From assembly GCA_902633335.1 (NCBI GenBank), contig CACPFY010000001.1, positions 1-64,000 of the forward strand: 64,000 bases of DNA. Direction: 5' to 3'. Under the pieces are notes generated by a model that had not been told where the DNA came from, made no database searches, and saw only the letters and a program-made list of their open reading frames with translations. Positions 21,106 through 33,318 of this stretch are shown in pieces. Numbering within the stretch: the stretch's first letter is position 1; each line of letters opens with the position of its first letter. Made by a program: the position numbers and the translations under genes. Origin of the DNA: an uncultured Pelagibacteraceae bacterium (GTDB lineage: Bacteria; Pseudomonadota; Alphaproteobacteria; Pelagibacterales; Pelagibacteraceae).

Positions 21106-22430
21106 TTTACTTTAAAAATTCTTTTTGAGTCGGACACAAAAATCATTTCATTTTTTATAAATATAATATTACTTACAATATTGAATGGGTTTTTTTTAAT
21201 TGAACTTACATTAATAGTATTCTTTATTTCCATTTCAATGAAATAAGAATTGTCTGAAATTAACAATAATTTGTTATTAGCAAGATAAATATGATTAATT
21301 TTTCCGATTTTTTTTTGAAAATTTTTTTTGAAATCTTTTATTAGCATCAAGTTTATATCATTAGAAAATAAAATTTTACCTGAATTTTTATCAATCAATA
21401 TTAAATAATTATCATTATTAATTGTAAAAATAATATCCCCTGAAATGACAGGTGAAATATTTGATTTAATCTTTTTCTCCCAAATTAATTTACCATTTAA
21501 ATTAAGTAAAAAAATATTATTTTTTGTAGATATTAATATTTTATCCTCTGAAATAATAACGGGGTTACCATCAAAAACTATATCATTTTCCGATTTAAAA
21601 TTTTGTATCCAATTGATAAGTTTTTTATTTATTAAATTTAATGAATATAAAGATCCATCAGTTGATAGAAATAATAAATTGTTATTTTTATCTATCGCAA
21701 GATTGCTTTCAAACTTTGAAACAGTTTTTGATGGTTGTGTGTAAAATTCTTCAATCTTTTTTCCATTTTCTGTATCAATTAAAATAATTTTATTTTTTTC
21801 ATCTGACAAAAATAATATATTTTCTATTATTTTCAAATTTGATCTGAAAGGAACTAAAAAGTTTTTTGCCCATATAAGTTTATTTTTTTTAAAGTCAATT
21901 GAGTAAACATAGCCAAAATTATCGGCGGCAATTATAAAATCGTTTTTAAGAATTAATTTTATATTTTTATTCGTTCTTTTAAATTTTTTTTTATAAAAGT
22001 TAAAATTAAAAATTAATTTATTCTGGCTTAAAGAAAAGATACCAATATTTCCTTTGCGGTCAGAAAAAAATAGTTTATCTTCTTTAACTAGAATATTTGT
22101 ATTTACATCTGCTTTAGCTATTTTAGAGAATTTTTTATAATTTCCATCATTTAAAAAAGAGACATTGCTTATATAATTTGCTTGATTTTGAAAACTTTGA
22201 CCCCATGCCAAATAAGAATTAGGCTTATCAAAATTTAACTTTGTATTTGGTGATAATTCTACTTTCTCAACAATAGTATTTTGTTTTTTAAAGATATACT
22301 CTAAATTTTGATCTGTATTTGTTTTATTTTTAGATATTTTATCACTTCCGGTCCAAATACCGGTTTTGTTATCAAATGAACAACTATTTAAAATAAAAAA
22401 AAGAATAATAAAATAACTTATTATATTCAT
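21102..22430 (-). CDS. bamB: BamB-like lipoprotein, PQQ-type beta-propeller
   Basis: Lipobox-like ILNSCSFD; repeated propeller blades (…LIWEKKIKSNISPVISGDIIFTINNDNYLILIDKNSGKIL). Confidence 0.75.
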   Translation of the reverse strand: MNIISYFIILFFILNSCSFDNKTGIWTGSDKISKNKTNTDQNLEYIFKKQNTIVEKVELSPNTKLNFDKPNSYLAWGQSFQNQANYISNVSFLNDGNYKKFSKIAKADVNTNILVKEDKLFFSDRKGNIGIFSLSQNKLIFNFNFYKKKFKRTNKNIKLILKNDFIIAADNFGYVYSIDFKKNKLIWAKNFLVPFRSNLKIIENILFLSDEKNKIILIDTENGKKIEEFYTQPSKTVSKFESNLAIDKNNNLLFLSTDGSLYSLNLINKKLINWIQNFKSENDIVFDGNPVIISEDKILISTKNNIFLLNLNGKLIWEKKIKSNISPVISGDIIFTINNDNYLILIDKNSGKILFSNDINLMLIKDFKKNFQKKIGKINHIYLANNKLLLISDNSYFIEMEIKNTINVSSIKKNPFNIVSNIIFIKNEMIFVSDSKRIFKVN

Positions 22431-22993
22431 TTAATTATTGTAGTTTCAAATTCTTTGGCTTTATTAAATTCACCTCTGGATCGATAGTATTTTTTTATAT
22501 AATCTAAAACTGTGTTTTTCCAAAGAGAATCTGACTTTAAAATAGGTTTCAAACTACTAATAAGTTCATTTTCCTCAATCTCATCTCCAATAAAAATTAT
22601 TTTTTTGAAAATAAATAAATTTTTTGTTTCTTGTTCTAATTTACTTTTTGATATTATTTGATCATAATATGATAAGATTTTAGTTTTGTCTTTTATCAAA
22701 TTGTTATCTATAATTAAATTTAATGCAGACGGGGAATAGAACTTATTATTTTTATTTATGATATTTTCTAAAATCACAACCGCTTCGTTAAAATTTTTTT
22801 TTTCAATTAAAATTTTAGCTGTATTATAATTTTTTGAAATTTCGATATTTTGTTTTTTTTTAAGTTCATTCATTATAATAATAACGAAAACGATTAAAAT
22901 AATACAAAAAACAATTCCAAAAATCTTTTTTTTATTTCTACTAAAATATTCTTTAAAATTTAGATTTGGTTTATTTTCAATTTCTTTTTCCAT
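22427..22993 (-). CDS. YfgM/TPR-like membrane-anchored protein
   Basis: N-terminal TM anchor then helical repeat region; overlaps bamB start by 4 nt. Confidence 0.6.
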   Translation of the reverse strand: MEKEIENKPNLNFKEYFSRNKKKIFGIVFCIILIVFVIIIMNELKKKQNIEISKNYNTAKILIEKKNFNEAVVILENIINKNNKFYSPSALNLIIDNNLIKDKTKILSYYDQIISKSKLEQETKNLFIFKKIIFIGDEIEENELISSLKPILKSDSLWKNTVLDYIKKYYRSRGEFNKAKEFETTIIK

Positions 22994-22994
22994 A

Positions 22995-23768
22995 TTAAAA
23001 GCTATTATTGTTATTCGGAAATTTTTTAGATATAATTTCTTTTTTATATTTTTTTATTGAATTTTCAATTATCTTTTCCAAATTAACAAATTTTTTTACA
23101 AATTTAGGATAAAAACCACTAATTCCTAACATATCATCTGTTACTAATATCTGGCCGTCACAAACATTAGATGAACCTATACCTATGGTTGGAATTTTAA
23201 GTAACTGAGTAATTTTATTTGCTGTTTTTTTTGATATACATTCTAATACAATAGAAAATGCTCCAGCCTTTTCTATATTTTGGGCTTGTCTTAGTAGTTT
23301 TATTTGTTCTTTTCTATTTTTGCCCTCAGCTTTAAATTTCTTTTTAAATTGAGGTGTGTAACCTATGTGTCCCATAACATCAATTTTTGATTTTTTTAAA
23401 GCTTTAACAATATTTAAATTATATGAATTATTTTCAATTTTAATCGCATCACAACCTGTTTTTTTTATAATTAACTTTGCATTTTTAACAGCTTGATTTG
23501 GATTTTTATAACTATTTTTAGGCATATCTACAACGAGTAAAGAATTTTTTGTACCGAGTTTTACAGATTTTGCATGGTCAATCATTGTTTCTAATTTTAA
23601 ATTATGGGTAGTTTTCATTCCATATAAAACATTCGCTAATGAGTCTCCTACTAAAATTAAATCACAGTATTTATCCAATATTCTGGAAATAGATTTAGCA
23701 TACGATGTTAAACAAATTAATTTTCTTTTATTTTTTTTGTTTAAAAAATTTTTAATTTTAGTTTTCAT
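22995..23768 (-). CDS. panB: 3-methyl-2-oxobutanoate hydroxymethyltransferase
   Basis: LTSYAKSISRILDKYCDLILVGDSLANVLYGMKTT; VMGHIGYTPQ; GIGSSNVCDGQILVTDDMLG. Confidence 0.95.
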   Translation of the reverse strand: MKTKIKNFLNKKNKRKLICLTSYAKSISRILDKYCDLILVGDSLANVLYGMKTTHNLKLETMIDHAKSVKLGTKNSLLVVDMPKNSYKNPNQAVKNAKLIIKKTGCDAIKIENNSYNLNIVKALKKSKIDVMGHIGYTPQFKKKFKAEGKNRKEQIKLLRQAQNIEKAGAFSIVLECISKKTANKITQLLKIPTIGIGSSNVCDGQILVTDDMLGISGFYPKFVKKFVNLEKIIENSIKKYKKEIISKKFPNNNNSF

Positions 23769-25339
23769 TATTCTAATTCAATAGTACTCGGTGGTTTTGA
23801 AGTTATATCATAAACTACTCTGTTGATGCCTGAAACGCCATTAATTATTTTGTTTGATACCTGAGTTAAGTACTCATTTGTAAAGTTGTACTTAGCTGCT
23901 GTCATCCCATCTTCAGAAATTACCGCTCTTAATAGGCAGGTGTATTCAAACGTCCTTGTATCTCCCATTACTCCAACTGTTTTAATTGGTAGAAGAGCAG
24001 CGTAAGCTTGCCAAATTTTATCATAAAGATTGTTTTTAATTAAGCTATTTATAAAAATATCGTCAGCTTCTTGTAAAATTTTAATTTTGTTTTCGGTAAT
24101 TTTTCCTAAAATTCTGATAGCTAACCCTGGGCCGGGAAAGGGATGTTTTTTTAGTATAAGATTATCAAGTCCTAGTGATTTACCTAAAATTCTTACTTCG
24201 TCCTTAAATAATTCATTAAGAGGTTCTATTAATTTCAATTTCATTTTTTTAGGAAGACCGCCAACATTATGGTGGGACTTAATTTTTGAGGATTTACTGC
24301 CAGTGGAAGATCTACTTTCAATTATGTCAGGGTAGAGAGTGCCTTGAGCCAGGTACTTTACATTTTTAAATTTTTTAGCTTCTTTCTCAAATATCTTTAT
24401 AAATAAATTTCCAATAATTTTTCTTTTCTTTTCTGGATCAATAATATTTTTGAGTCTTTTGTAAAAAAGATTTTTGGATTTAATCAGCTTGATATTTAAT
24501 TTATATTTATATTTAAAGAGTTTATAGGATTTTTTAAACTCGTTTTTTCTTAAAAGACCAGTATCAACCATTATGCATCTTAAATTTTTTTTAATAGCCT
24601 TATTTATAAGCAGTGCTACAACACTACTATCTACACCGCCTGAAAGAGCACAAATAACTTTATCTTTTTTTATCTCTTTTTTTAAATCTTTAATAATTCT
24701 GTTTTTTTCAATTCCTATCACCCAATTTTTTTTGATCTTACAAATATCTAAAATAAAATTTTTAATAATTTTAAATCCTTTTTTTGTATGAGTTACTTCA
24801 GGATGAAATTGTATACCAAAAATCTTTTTATTTTTATTTTCTATAGCTGTATATTTAGAGTTATTCGTAGATGCTATATTTTTAAAACCTTTTGGAATTT
24901 TATAAACTGCATCCTGATGACTCATCCAAACACTGGCTTTTTTATTTATAAAAAAATTTTTAAATAGAATTGACTTTGATTTTTCTAATAAAATTGCTTC
25001 TCCAAATTCTCTTTTTTTTTGTAACATTTTAATTTTTCCACCAAAGCTCTTTGCTATCAGTTGAAGTCCATAACAAATACCCAATATAGGGATATTTTTG
25101 CTAAAAACATTTTTTGATATTTTAGGATATGCTCTTTGATTTACCGTTGAAGGTCCCCCTGATAAAATAATGCCCTTCACCCCCTTAAAATTTTTAATTT
25201 TTTTTAATTCTTTTAAATTTATCACTTCACAATAAACTTTTAACTCTCTAATTCTTCTAGCTATTAATTTTGTTACTTGAGATCCGAAATCTATTATGAG
25301 TATCTTATTTTTCTTTATAAAATGACCTTTTAACGGCAT
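23768..25339 (-). CDS. guaA: GMP synthase (glutamine-hydrolysing)
   Basis: [55 protein letters not shown]. Confidence 0.98.
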   Translation of the reverse strand: MPLKGHFIKKNKILIIDFGSQVTKLIARRIRELKVYCEVINLKELKKIKNFKGVKGIILSGGPSTVNQRAYPKISKNVFSKNIPILGICYGLQLIAKSFGGKIKMLQKKREFGEAILLEKSKSILFKNFFINKKASVWMSHQDAVYKIPKGFKNIASTNNSKYTAIENKNKKIFGIQFHPEVTHTKKGFKIIKNFILDICKIKKNWVIGIEKNRIIKDLKKEIKKDKVICALSGGVDSSVVALLINKAIKKNLRCIMVDTGLLRKNEFKKSYKLFKYKYKLNIKLIKSKNLFYKRLKNIIDPEKKRKIIGNLFIKIFEKEAKKFKNVKYLAQGTLYPDIIESRSSTGSKSSKIKSHHNVGGLPKKMKLKLIEPLNELFKDEVRILGKSLGLDNLILKKHPFPGPGLAIRILGKITENKIKILQEADDIFINSLIKNNLYDKIWQAYAALLPIKTVGVMGDTRTFEYTCLLRAVISEDGMTAAKYNFTNEYLTQVSNKIINGVSGINRVVYDITSKPPSTIELE

Positions 25340-25762
25340 TTATTTTTTTATTACTGAATTTAATTTATTTTGTAAATCAGATTGTTTTTGACAAAGTTTT
25401 TTACAAACTTTTTTGAAATTTTTTATCAATTTTTTTGTTTCTTCATAATTCGATTTTCTGATTTTTAGAAGAGCAAGATTAAAAATGGCTTCCTCATTTT
25501 TTGGATTTAATAATATTACAGTATTTAAATTTTTTTCTTCTTGGTTGTCATCTTTTTTAAAATTATAAATTTTCGCCAAATAAAGATAGGAAGTTTCATT
25601 TTTTGGGTTAAAAACAATATCTTGTTCAAATTTAAATTTCGCTAAATTATATTTTTTTTCATTAAAAAGATTTTTCCCTTTCTCAAAATTTGTAATTTCG
25701 GCTTTTACAACTGAAAAGGAAAAAACAATTATTATTAAATTAAAAAATTTTATGTTTCTCAT
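25340..25762 (-). CDS. Secreted TPR-repeat protein
   Basis: Signal peptide; FNEKKYNLAKFKFEQDIVFNPKNETSYLYLAKIYNFKKD repeats. Confidence 0.65.
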   Translation of the reverse strand: MRNIKFFNLIIIVFSFSVVKAEITNFEKGKNLFNEKKYNLAKFKFEQDIVFNPKNETSYLYLAKIYNFKKDDNQEEKNLNTVILLNPKNEEAIFNLALLKIRKSNYEETKKLIKNFKKVCKKLCQKQSDLQNKLNSVIKK

Positions 25763-26838
25763 AATTTATAATTTATTGTGCTCTTTATTGTTTCAACACT
25801 ATGAACCATGCTTTCGTAAAATCCAGCTTTTGTAATTTTTATAAATTTAGATTTTTTGCGCACCTCCTCTAATTTTTGTGCACCTATGTATCCCATAGAA
25901 GATCTAAGACCCCCTTGAAGTTGATAAATTATTTTTGAAACTTTTCCTTTATAATGTACACGACTTTCTACCCCTTCTGGAACGAACTTAGATTTATCTT
26001 TATAATTTTTTTGAAAATATCTTTCAGATGAACCTGACGACATAGCTCCAATAGAACCCATTCCTCTATAAAGTTTATAAAACTTATTATTTTTTTTAAA
26101 TATTTTTCCAGGACTTTCATCTGTTCCTGCAAATATCGAACCCATCATAATTGCGTCCGCTCCAGCTGCAATTGCCTTAATTATGTCTCCAGAAAACTTA
26201 ATTCCGCCATCAGAAATGATTTTTATTTTTTTTTTATTCATAGCTTTTTTAACATTTAATAATGCAGTAATTTGAGGCACTCCAATTCCTGCGACTATTC
26301 TAGTAGTACAAATAGACCCTGGTCCTATTCCAACTTTTAATATATCAGCACCAGAATTATAAAGAAGTTTTGCGGCATCTCCTGTAGCTATATTCCCAAC
26401 GCAAATTGTAATTTTTTTTGAAAATTTTTTGATTTTATTTAACATTTCAAGCACATTCTTACTATGACCATGAGCAGTGTCTATAACTATCATATCTACA
26501 CCAAAGTCGATTAAATATTTTGCTCTGGTTAATTCTGCCTGAGAGGTTCCGATTGCCGCTCCAACTTTTAATCTAATTTTTTTTACTTTTTTAATTTCGT
26601 TGCATTGTTTTTTAATATCTAAATTTCTATGTATAACACCAATTCCACCATTTTTAGCTATTGTTATAGCCATTTTCGATTCGGTAACAGTATCCATAGC
26701 TGAGGATAAAAAAGGAATTTTTAAATTTATAGAGTCTGATAAACTTACATTTATATTAGTATTTGCAGGCACAATTGAAGAGTATTGCGGTAATAATAAA
26801 ACATCATCAAAAGTTAGAGCTTCTTTTATTGGTTCCAT
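25759..26838 (-). CDS. guaB: IMP dehydrogenase lacking the CBS (Bateman) module
   Basis: [41 protein letters not shown]; no CBS insert between [18 protein letters not shown] and [10 protein letters not shown]; 359 aa. Confidence 0.93.
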   Translation of the reverse strand: MEPIKEALTFDDVLLLPQYSSIVPANTNINVSLSDSINLKIPFLSSAMDTVTESKMAITIAKNGGIGVIHRNLDIKKQCNEIKKVKKIRLKVGAAIGTSQAELTRAKYLIDFGVDMIVIDTAHGHSKNVLEMLNKIKKFSKKITICVGNIATGDAAKLLYNSGADILKVGIGPGSICTTRIVAGIGVPQITALLNVKKAMNKKKIKIISDGGIKFSGDIIKAIAAGADAIMMGSIFAGTDESPGKIFKKNNKFYKLYRGMGSIGAMSSGSSERYFQKNYKDKSKFVPEGVESRVHYKGKVSKIIYQLQGGLRSSMGYIGAQKLEEVRKKSKFIKITKAGFYESMVHSVETIKSTINYKL

Positions 26839-26864
26839 ATAAACTTATATACAATTTTATAAAT

Positions 26865-27482
26865 TTATAAAGTCTTAATTCCTGAGCAGTGTACATAAGT
26901 CTCTTTAGAATAATCTCTACTAGACTCAGGTTTGAAAAAATTTACTTTATGAAATTTATTTTTAGCTAAATTTTTAACATTTAAGAAATCTGTGCCATTA
27001 AAGACTTTAGAAATTACAACCCCATTTTCCTTTATTATAGAGCTTGAAAACTCAATGACTTCAGCGCATAATGCATTAGTTCGTATACAATCAAGATCCT
27101 TATTACCTGTGGTATCAGCAGCCATGTCTGAAACTAACAAATCTGCTTTATCATTAAGCTCTTTCAATATTTTTTCTTTTGATTCTTCTTTACGAAAATC
27201 ACAAAGTAAAAAATCTACACCTTCAATTTTTTTCATTTTCTTTATATCTACAGATAAAATTTTGCAATTTTTAAGACTTTTTTTTAGTATTTGCGACCAA
27301 CCTCCTGGATAGCTACCGAGATCGATAGCTGTTTTACAATTTTTAAAAAAATTAAATTTTTTATTTAGTTCTAAAAGCTTATATGCTGACCTTGATCTAA
27401 ACCCTGCACTTTTTGCTTGTTTAAAATATTGATCTCTATGTTGTTGAATGATCCAATCTTTTGAGCTTTTGTTTTTTCTCAT
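26865..27482 (-). CDS. rlmE: 23S rRNA (uridine2552-2'-O)-methyltransferase (FtsJ/RrmJ)
   Basis: FRSRSAYKLLELNKKFNFF; AIDLGSYPGGWSQIL; SDMAADTTGNKDLD. Confidence 0.93.
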   Translation of the reverse strand: MRKNKSSKDWIIQQHRDQYFKQAKSAGFRSRSAYKLLELNKKFNFFKNCKTAIDLGSYPGGWSQILKKSLKNCKILSVDIKKMKKIEGVDFLLCDFRKEESKEKILKELNDKADLLVSDMAADTTGNKDLDCIRTNALCAEVIEFSSSIIKENGVVISKVFNGTDFLNVKNLAKNKFHKVNFFKPESSRDYSKETYVHCSGIKTL

Positions 27483-28270
27483 TATAAAATATCTTCATGT
27501 TCGTCCTCAGAATTATCGACATTAACAGCTTTTTTATTATTTAAATAAGTAAAACAAGCCATAGGTATTGATAAAATATATAAAAAACAAAAAGCTAATA
27601 ATGTTTCAAAGGTAAAAAACATTAAAGTTACAAAAGATATTCCAATTCCTAAGAGTATAAAAACCGTTAATGCCGGCTTTATCTTAATATTTTTAAATGA
27701 ATATGTTGGGACTTTACTAATTAAAAGCACAGCTATAATTAAAGTAAATAAAGGAGCAAAATAATTTTTATTTAATGAAAAATTAAATTCCGTAAGCTCT
27801 AAAACTAAAGGAGATAAAATCAATAAAGCGCCAATTGGAGAAGGCACACCCTCAAAATAATTTTGTTTCCAAGTTTCTTCAGGTTTAAATTTTGTTAAGT
27901 TAAATCTTGCTAATCTAAGAACGCAACAAACAGAATATATTAAAGTGATGGCCCAACCTAATTTGCCATATTTATTAAGTTCCCAAAAGTAAACTATAAA
28001 TGCTGGAGCAATTCCAAAACTTACAAAATCGGTTAAAGAGTCCAATTCTTTGCCAAAGTCAGACGTTCCTTTTATCATTCTAGCTATTCTACCATCTAAA
28101 GCGTCAAGAATAGCTGCTAACGTAATAAAAATAACAGCCATTTTAAAATTTAAATCTAGTGAAAATTTTATTGAACTGATACCTAAGCATACTCCAGCTA
28201 TGGTCAAGATATTTGGTAAAATATACCTTGTTTTTTTTGACTCAACTATTTTAAATTTTTTTTCTTCCAT
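27482..28270 (-). CDS. pssA: CDP-diacylglycerol-serine O-phosphatidyltransferase
   Basis: CDP-alcohol transferase motif DALDGRIARMIKGTSDFGKELDSLTDFVSFG; adjacent to psd. Confidence 0.93.
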   Translation of the reverse strand: MEEKKFKIVESKKTRYILPNILTIAGVCLGISSIKFSLDLNFKMAVIFITLAAILDALDGRIARMIKGTSDFGKELDSLTDFVSFGIAPAFIVYFWELNKYGKLGWAITLIYSVCCVLRLARFNLTKFKPEETWKQNYFEGVPSPIGALLILSPLVLELTEFNFSLNKNYFAPLFTLIIAVLLISKVPTYSFKNIKIKPALTVFILLGIGISFVTLMFFTFETLLAFCFLYILSIPMACFTYLNNKKAVNVDNSEDEHEDIL

Positions 28271-28926
28271 TATTCTTTTGCTAATAAACTTTCACCTGCT
28301 ATAACATTTTGCCCAAGTTTTGCTAATATTTTTTTATTACTAAAGAAAAGATCTACTCTACTTCCAAATCTAATCATTCCTATTCTTTCTCCTTGTTTCA
28401 AATTTTGATCTTTGCTTACTTCACAAACAATTCTTCTTGCGATTAAACCTGCAATTTGAACAATTATGATTTCCTCACCTTTAGTGGATATAATTTTATA
28501 GTAATTTCTCTCATTTTCTTTGCTCGCTTTATCTAGTGATGCATTAAAAAATTTTCCAGGTTTATAAAAAATTTCTTCTACTTTTCCCTCGATTGGAGTT
28601 CTATTAACATGACAATTAAATACATTCATAAAAACACTTATCCTTGTATATTTTTTATTCTCCAAACTTAATTCCTCAGGGCCGTTTATCTCGGATATAT
28701 CTGTAATAAGACCGTCAGCTGGGCTTACGATAAAAGAATTATCGTTTATCGATATTCTTTCTGGATCTCTAAAAAAATAATAAACCCAAACTGTTATCAA
28801 CACCATTATTGTTGCAAGAAAATTTGAGAAAAGCCAAACAATAAAGGTTATAATTATTGAAATAGCTAAAAATTTATAGCCCTCTTTATGTAGTTTTGGA
28901 AAAATGTTGTCTATCATAATTGTCAA
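28270..28926 (-). CDS. psd: Phosphatidylserine decarboxylase
   Basis: PADGLITDI; FMNVFNCHVNRTPIEG; RFGSRVDLF (GS pyruvoyl cleavage site). Confidence 0.93.
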   Translation of the reverse strand: MTIMIDNIFPKLHKEGYKFLAISIIITFIVWLFSNFLATIMVLITVWVYYFFRDPERISINDNSFIVSPADGLITDISEINGPEELSLENKKYTRISVFMNVFNCHVNRTPIEGKVEEIFYKPGKFFNASLDKASKENERNYYKIISTKGEEIIIVQIAGLIARRIVCEVSKDQNLKQGERIGMIRFGSRVDLFFSNKKILAKLGQNVIAGESLLAKE

Positions 28927-28984
28927 TAAAGTTTGATAATTTCCACTAATATGTATAAAAATCTCACATAATCAAATTATTTTT

Positions 28985-30199
28985 ATGGCAAAAATTAAGG
29001 TTAAAAATCCAATAGTTGAGCTAGATGGTGACGAAATGACTAGAATAATATGGTCATTTATTAAAAAAAAACTAATTGAGCCCTATCTTGAATTAGATAT
29101 CAAATATTTTGATTTGGGAATAGAAAGTAGAGACAAAACCTCTGATCAAATAACTGTTGATTGTGCAAAAGCAATTAAAGAATTTGGGGTTGGTATTAAA
29201 TGTGCGACTATCACTCCTGATGAAGCAAGAGTAGAAGAGTTTAAATTAAAAAAAATGTGGAGATCGCCCAACGGTACAATTCGAAACATACTTGGTGGTA
29301 CCGTTTTTAGAGAGCCAATTATTTGTAAAAATGTACCGAAGTTAGTTCCTGGATGGACTAATCCAATTATTATTGGCAGGCATGCTTTTGGAGATCAATA
29401 TAAAGCTACAGATTTTCTTGTTCCAGGAAAAGGAAAGTTAGAAATAAGATGGACATCTGCTGATGGAAAACAAAAAAAAGAATTTGAAGTATTTAATTTC
29501 CCAAGCTCAGGTGTTGCTTTATCAATGTATAATTTAGATGATTCAATAAGAGATTTCGCAAAAGCTTGTATGAATTACGGTCTTCAAAGAAATTATCCAG
29601 TTTACATGTCAACAAAAAATACAATTTTAAAAGGTTACGACGGAAGATTTAAGGACTTGTTTCAAGAAGTTTTTGATAAACAATTCAAAGAAAAATTTCA
29701 AAAAGCAAAATTAACTTACGAACACAGATTAATAGACGATATGGTAGCATGTGCAATGAAATGGAATGGTGGATACGTATGGGCTTGTAAAAATTATGAT
29801 GGAGATGTTCAGTCCGACACCGTTGCGCAAGGATTTGGTTCTTTAGGATTAATGACTAGTGTTTTAATGACACCTGATGGAAAGACAGTGGAGTCAGAAG
29901 CAGCGCACGGCACAGTTACTAGGCATTATAGGATGCATCAACAAGGAAAAGAGACATCAACGAATCCAATTGCATCTATATTTGCTTGGACTAGAGGTTT
30001 AGCACATAGAGGAAAGCTTGATAATAATGATGAATTAATCAAATTTTCTAAAAGTTTAGAAGAAGTCTGCATTAATACAGTTGAGAGTGGCTCAATGACA
30101 AAAGATTTGGCAATATTGATCGATAAATCTACAAAGTATTTAACTACTAATCAGTTTTTAGAGGCTATAGATAGTAATCTAAAAAAAAAGCTTAATTAA
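28985..30199 (+). CDS. icd: NADP-dependent isocitrate dehydrogenase
   Basis: [52 protein letters not shown]. Confidence 0.97.
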   Translation: MAKIKVKNPIVELDGDEMTRIIWSFIKKKLIEPYLELDIKYFDLGIESRDKTSDQITVDCAKAIKEFGVGIKCATITPDEARVEEFKLKKMWRSPNGTIRNILGGTVFREPIICKNVPKLVPGWTNPIIIGRHAFGDQYKATDFLVPGKGKLEIRWTSADGKQKKEFEVFNFPSSGVALSMYNLDDSIRDFAKACMNYGLQRNYPVYMSTKNTILKGYDGRFKDLFQEVFDKQFKEKFQKAKLTYEHRLIDDMVACAMKWNGGYVWACKNYDGDVQSDTVAQGFGSLGLMTSVLMTPDGKTVESEAAHGTVTRHYRMHQQGKETSTNPIASIFAWTRGLAHRGKLDNNDELIKFSKSLEEVCINTVESGSMTKDLAILIDKSTKYLTTNQFLEAIDSNLKKKLN

Positions 30200-32867
30200 T
30201 TGTTTTTGATATCTCTTTAAAAGCTTTCTCAACTTTATCCTTATCTACTCCTCCTGCTTGGGCAAAATCTTTTCGCCCACCACCACCTTTTCCGCCTAAC
30301 GTTTTAGATGCAATTTTAACTAAATTTACAGCATCATACTTTGAGGTTAGATCTTTTGAAACGCCCACGGCTACGCCAACTTTATCCTCAAAAATTGAAA
30401 TACAAATTATAATTCCTGATTTAATTTCTTTCTTACCTTGATCAATAATTCCCCTAAGTTCTTTTGACGGGAAGTCTTTTAATAATTGTTCTCTTATCTT
30501 TATTTTACCTATTTTTCTCTCTTTAATTATATTTTTACTTTTATCTTTTTTGATATTTTCAATTCTAACTAGACTCAATTGTTTGCTTAAATTTTTTAGG
30601 TTCTCAGATAAATTTAATTGATCCCTATAATCTGGTGTTATTTTTAAAAATTGAAGTTCTTTTTTTATTTTTTCAATTTCTTCATTTAAATTTTTCTCTT
30701 TTAAAGACTTGTTTTGTTTTAAATGTTTTTCATGTTTTTCTAATTGCTTATCTCTCAAAGCTTCTACTCTTCGCACTCCAGAAGCAATTGACGACTGACT
30801 TATAACTTTAAATTTTCCCACATCTTTTGTATTTTTTACATGTGTACCACCACATAACTCTGTTGAGAAAAAACCATTATTTTCTTTTCCCATAAATACC
30901 ACTCTCACCTCTTCTCCATATTTTTCACCAAACAGCGCTAGGGCACCCAATTTTACTGCTTCTTTTGGTGTCATAATTCTTGTTTGAACATCGCTACCGC
31001 CATCAACAATTTCATTTACCGCTGCATTAATTTTTGTCATCTCGCTTTCATCAATTGGTTTGTTATGACTAAAATCAAACCTTAATCTCTCAGGTGAAAC
31101 TAAAGAACCTTTTTGAGTAACATGTTTTCCAAGAGTTCTACGTAAAGACTCATGTAGTAAATGCGTGGCTGAGTGATTTGCTCTTGAATTATTTCTTTTT
31201 TCAATATCTATTTCCAAATTTACACTTTGTCCTACTTTAATTTTTCCTTTTTTAATATCTCCATAATGAACAAAAAGATCTCCCATTTTTTTTTGAGTAT
31301 CTTTAATATTTATTTCACACCCTGATGTGTAGATTATACCTTGATCTCCTACTTGACCGCCAGACTCACCATAAAAAGGGGTCTGATTTGTTATTATTTC
31401 AATTTTGTCTCCATTGCTTGCAGTATCAACAAATTTATTATCTTTTGATATTTTTAAGATAACTCCTTCTGCTTTATCAAATTCATATCCTAAAAATTCT
31501 GTTGGTTTTAATTCTTCTCTGATTTTAAACCATCTTTCTTCAACAGATTTATCTCCAGATCCTTTCCAGTTTGCTCTTGCTAAAGCTTTGCTTTTTTCCA
31601 TTTCTTTTTCAAAGGAATAACTATCAACTTTAATATTTTTTGTTCGTAAAATATCAGCAGTTAAGTCAACCGGGAAACCATAGGTGTCATATAATTTAAA
31701 AGCTACTGAACCTGGTAGAATATTATTTTTTACTTTGGACAAATTATCTTCAAGAATTTTCATACCTCTTTCAAGAAGTGAAGAAAACTTTTCTTCCTCG
31801 TTTTTTAAAGTTTCAATAATAAGATCTTTACCATTTGTTAATTCTGGATAACTATTTTTCATCTCGTCTGACAAAACACTGAAAAGTTTGTGAAAAAGCG
31901 GTGATTTACTTCCAAGAGAATGAGCGTGTCTCATACCTCTTCGCATTATTCTCCTTAAAACATAACCTCGACCTTCGTTTGAAGGCAAAATTCCTTCAGC
32001 AATTAAAAAACTACTAGCTCTAAGATGATCGGCTATAACTCTATGACTAGCTATAGTTTTCTGATTGATTGGAGTTTTAGTTATTTCTGATGATGATGCC
32101 ATTATTTTTCTAAAATGATCTATTTCATAATTATCGTGTGTACCTTGTAGTACAGCAGTCATTCTCTCAAGACCCATGCCTGTATCTACTGAAGGTTTAG
32201 GAAGATTAATTCTTTTTTCTTTAGAAACTTGTTCGTATTGCATAAAGACGAGATTCCATATCTCAATAAATCTATCTCCATCTTGTTCTGGGCTTCCAGG
32301 TGGTCCTCCTTTTAATTTTTCTCCATGGTCATAAAAAATTTCAGAACATGGTCCACACGGTCCGGTGTCACCCATCGACCAAAAGTTATCTGCTGTTGAA
32401 ATTCTTATTATTTTACTTTCACTCAGCCCAGCTATTTTTTTCCATAAATTAAAAGATTCATCATCTTCATGAAAAACAGTCACAGAAAGTTTGTCTTTAG
32501 GTAATTTAAAATCTTTTGTTAGTAAATTCCAAGCATGATGTATTGCTTGCTCTTTAAAGTAATCACCAAATGAAAAATTTCCTAGCATCTCAAAAAAAGT
32601 ATGGTGTCTTGGTGTATAGCCTACGTTTTCAAGATCATTATGTTTTCCCCCTGCTCTTACACATTTTTGTGATGTCGTTGCTGTTTTGTATGGTCTTTTT
32701 TCTAGCCCGGTGAAAACATTCTTAAATTGTACCATTCCAGAATTAGTAAACATTAAGGTCGGATCGTTGTTAGGCACAAGATTACTTGAGTCTACTATTT
32801 GATGATTATTTTTCTTAAAATACTCTAAAAACTTTTTTCTTACATCTGTAAGTAAAATTTGGCTCAT
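30192..32867 (-). CDS. alaS: Alanyl-tRNA synthetase
   Basis: [81 protein letters not shown]. Confidence 0.98.
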   Translation of the reverse strand: MSQILLTDVRKKFLEYFKKNNHQIVDSSNLVPNNDPTLMFTNSGMVQFKNVFTGLEKRPYKTATTSQKCVRAGGKHNDLENVGYTPRHHTFFEMLGNFSFGDYFKEQAIHHAWNLLTKDFKLPKDKLSVTVFHEDDESFNLWKKIAGLSESKIIRISTADNFWSMGDTGPCGPCSEIFYDHGEKLKGGPPGSPEQDGDRFIEIWNLVFMQYEQVSKEKRINLPKPSVDTGMGLERMTAVLQGTHDNYEIDHFRKIMASSSEITKTPINQKTIASHRVIADHLRASSFLIAEGILPSNEGRGYVLRRIMRRGMRHAHSLGSKSPLFHKLFSVLSDEMKNSYPELTNGKDLIIETLKNEEEKFSSLLERGMKILEDNLSKVKNNILPGSVAFKLYDTYGFPVDLTADILRTKNIKVDSYSFEKEMEKSKALARANWKGSGDKSVEERWFKIREELKPTEFLGYEFDKAEGVILKISKDNKFVDTASNGDKIEIITNQTPFYGESGGQVGDQGIIYTSGCEINIKDTQKKMGDLFVHYGDIKKGKIKVGQSVNLEIDIEKRNNSRANHSATHLLHESLRRTLGKHVTQKGSLVSPERLRFDFSHNKPIDESEMTKINAAVNEIVDGGSDVQTRIMTPKEAVKLGALALFGEKYGEEVRVVFMGKENNGFFSTELCGGTHVKNTKDVGKFKVISQSSIASGVRRVEALRDKQLEKHEKHLKQNKSLKEKNLNEEIEKIKKELQFLKITPDYRDQLNLSENLKNLSKQLSLVRIENIKKDKSKNIIKERKIGKIKIREQLLKDFPSKELRGIIDQGKKEIKSGIIICISIFEDKVGVAVGVSKDLTSKYDAVNLVKIASKTLGGKGGGGRKDFAQAGGVDKDKVEKAFKEISKTIN

Positions 32868-32910
32868 ACTTTATTAAATACAGATATTTGTAAGGTTGTC
32901 TATATAGAGA

Positions 32911-33267
32911 TTAATTAGTTTTTGATTTATCGTTATCAACTACCACACAAATTTCTGATTTAGTGAGAAATCTTTGTCCAGTCCCATTATCAAGTGAAAA
33001 CATGCCTCCAATACCTTTGACGGCATCAATAGTTAAATCTGTATGTTTCCATTTCTCATACTGGTCTTCATTCATATAAAAGGGTGTCCCATCAACTTCT
33101 CCCAACTTTACATCGCTATTTCCAACCATATATTCTTTAGCCGGATAACACATAGGTGCGCTTCCGTCACAACATCCTCCAGATTGATGAAATAAAAGAT
33201 CATCTCCATGAACCTCTTTAATCTCACTTAGTAGTTTTTTTGCTGATAAAGTGAATGATACTTTCAT
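32911..33267 (-). CDS. DUF779 domain protein, likely ALDH partner
   Basis: LLFHQSGGCCDGSAPMCYP; downstream of ALDH as in exaC-type loci; start moved to MKVSF because the listed start lies inside a hairpin. Confidence 0.85.
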   Translation of the reverse strand: MKVSFTLSAKKLLSEIKEVHGDDLLFHQSGGCCDGSAPMCYPAKEYMVGNSDVKLGEVDGTPFYMNEDQYEKWKHTDLTIDAVKGIGGMFSLDNGTGQRFLTKSEICVVVDNDKSKTN

Positions 33268-33278
33268 TTTATTATTTC

Positions 33279-33303
33279 GGCCCATGATTAAGAATCATGG
33301 GCC
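33279..33303 (-). promoter_or_regulatory. Perfect 11-bp stem hairpin between ALDH and DUF779
   Basis: GGCCCATGATT-AAG-AATCATGGGCC; no clear U-tract on the minus strand. Confidence 0.7.
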
Positions 33304-33318
33304 ATTATATATTATTGG

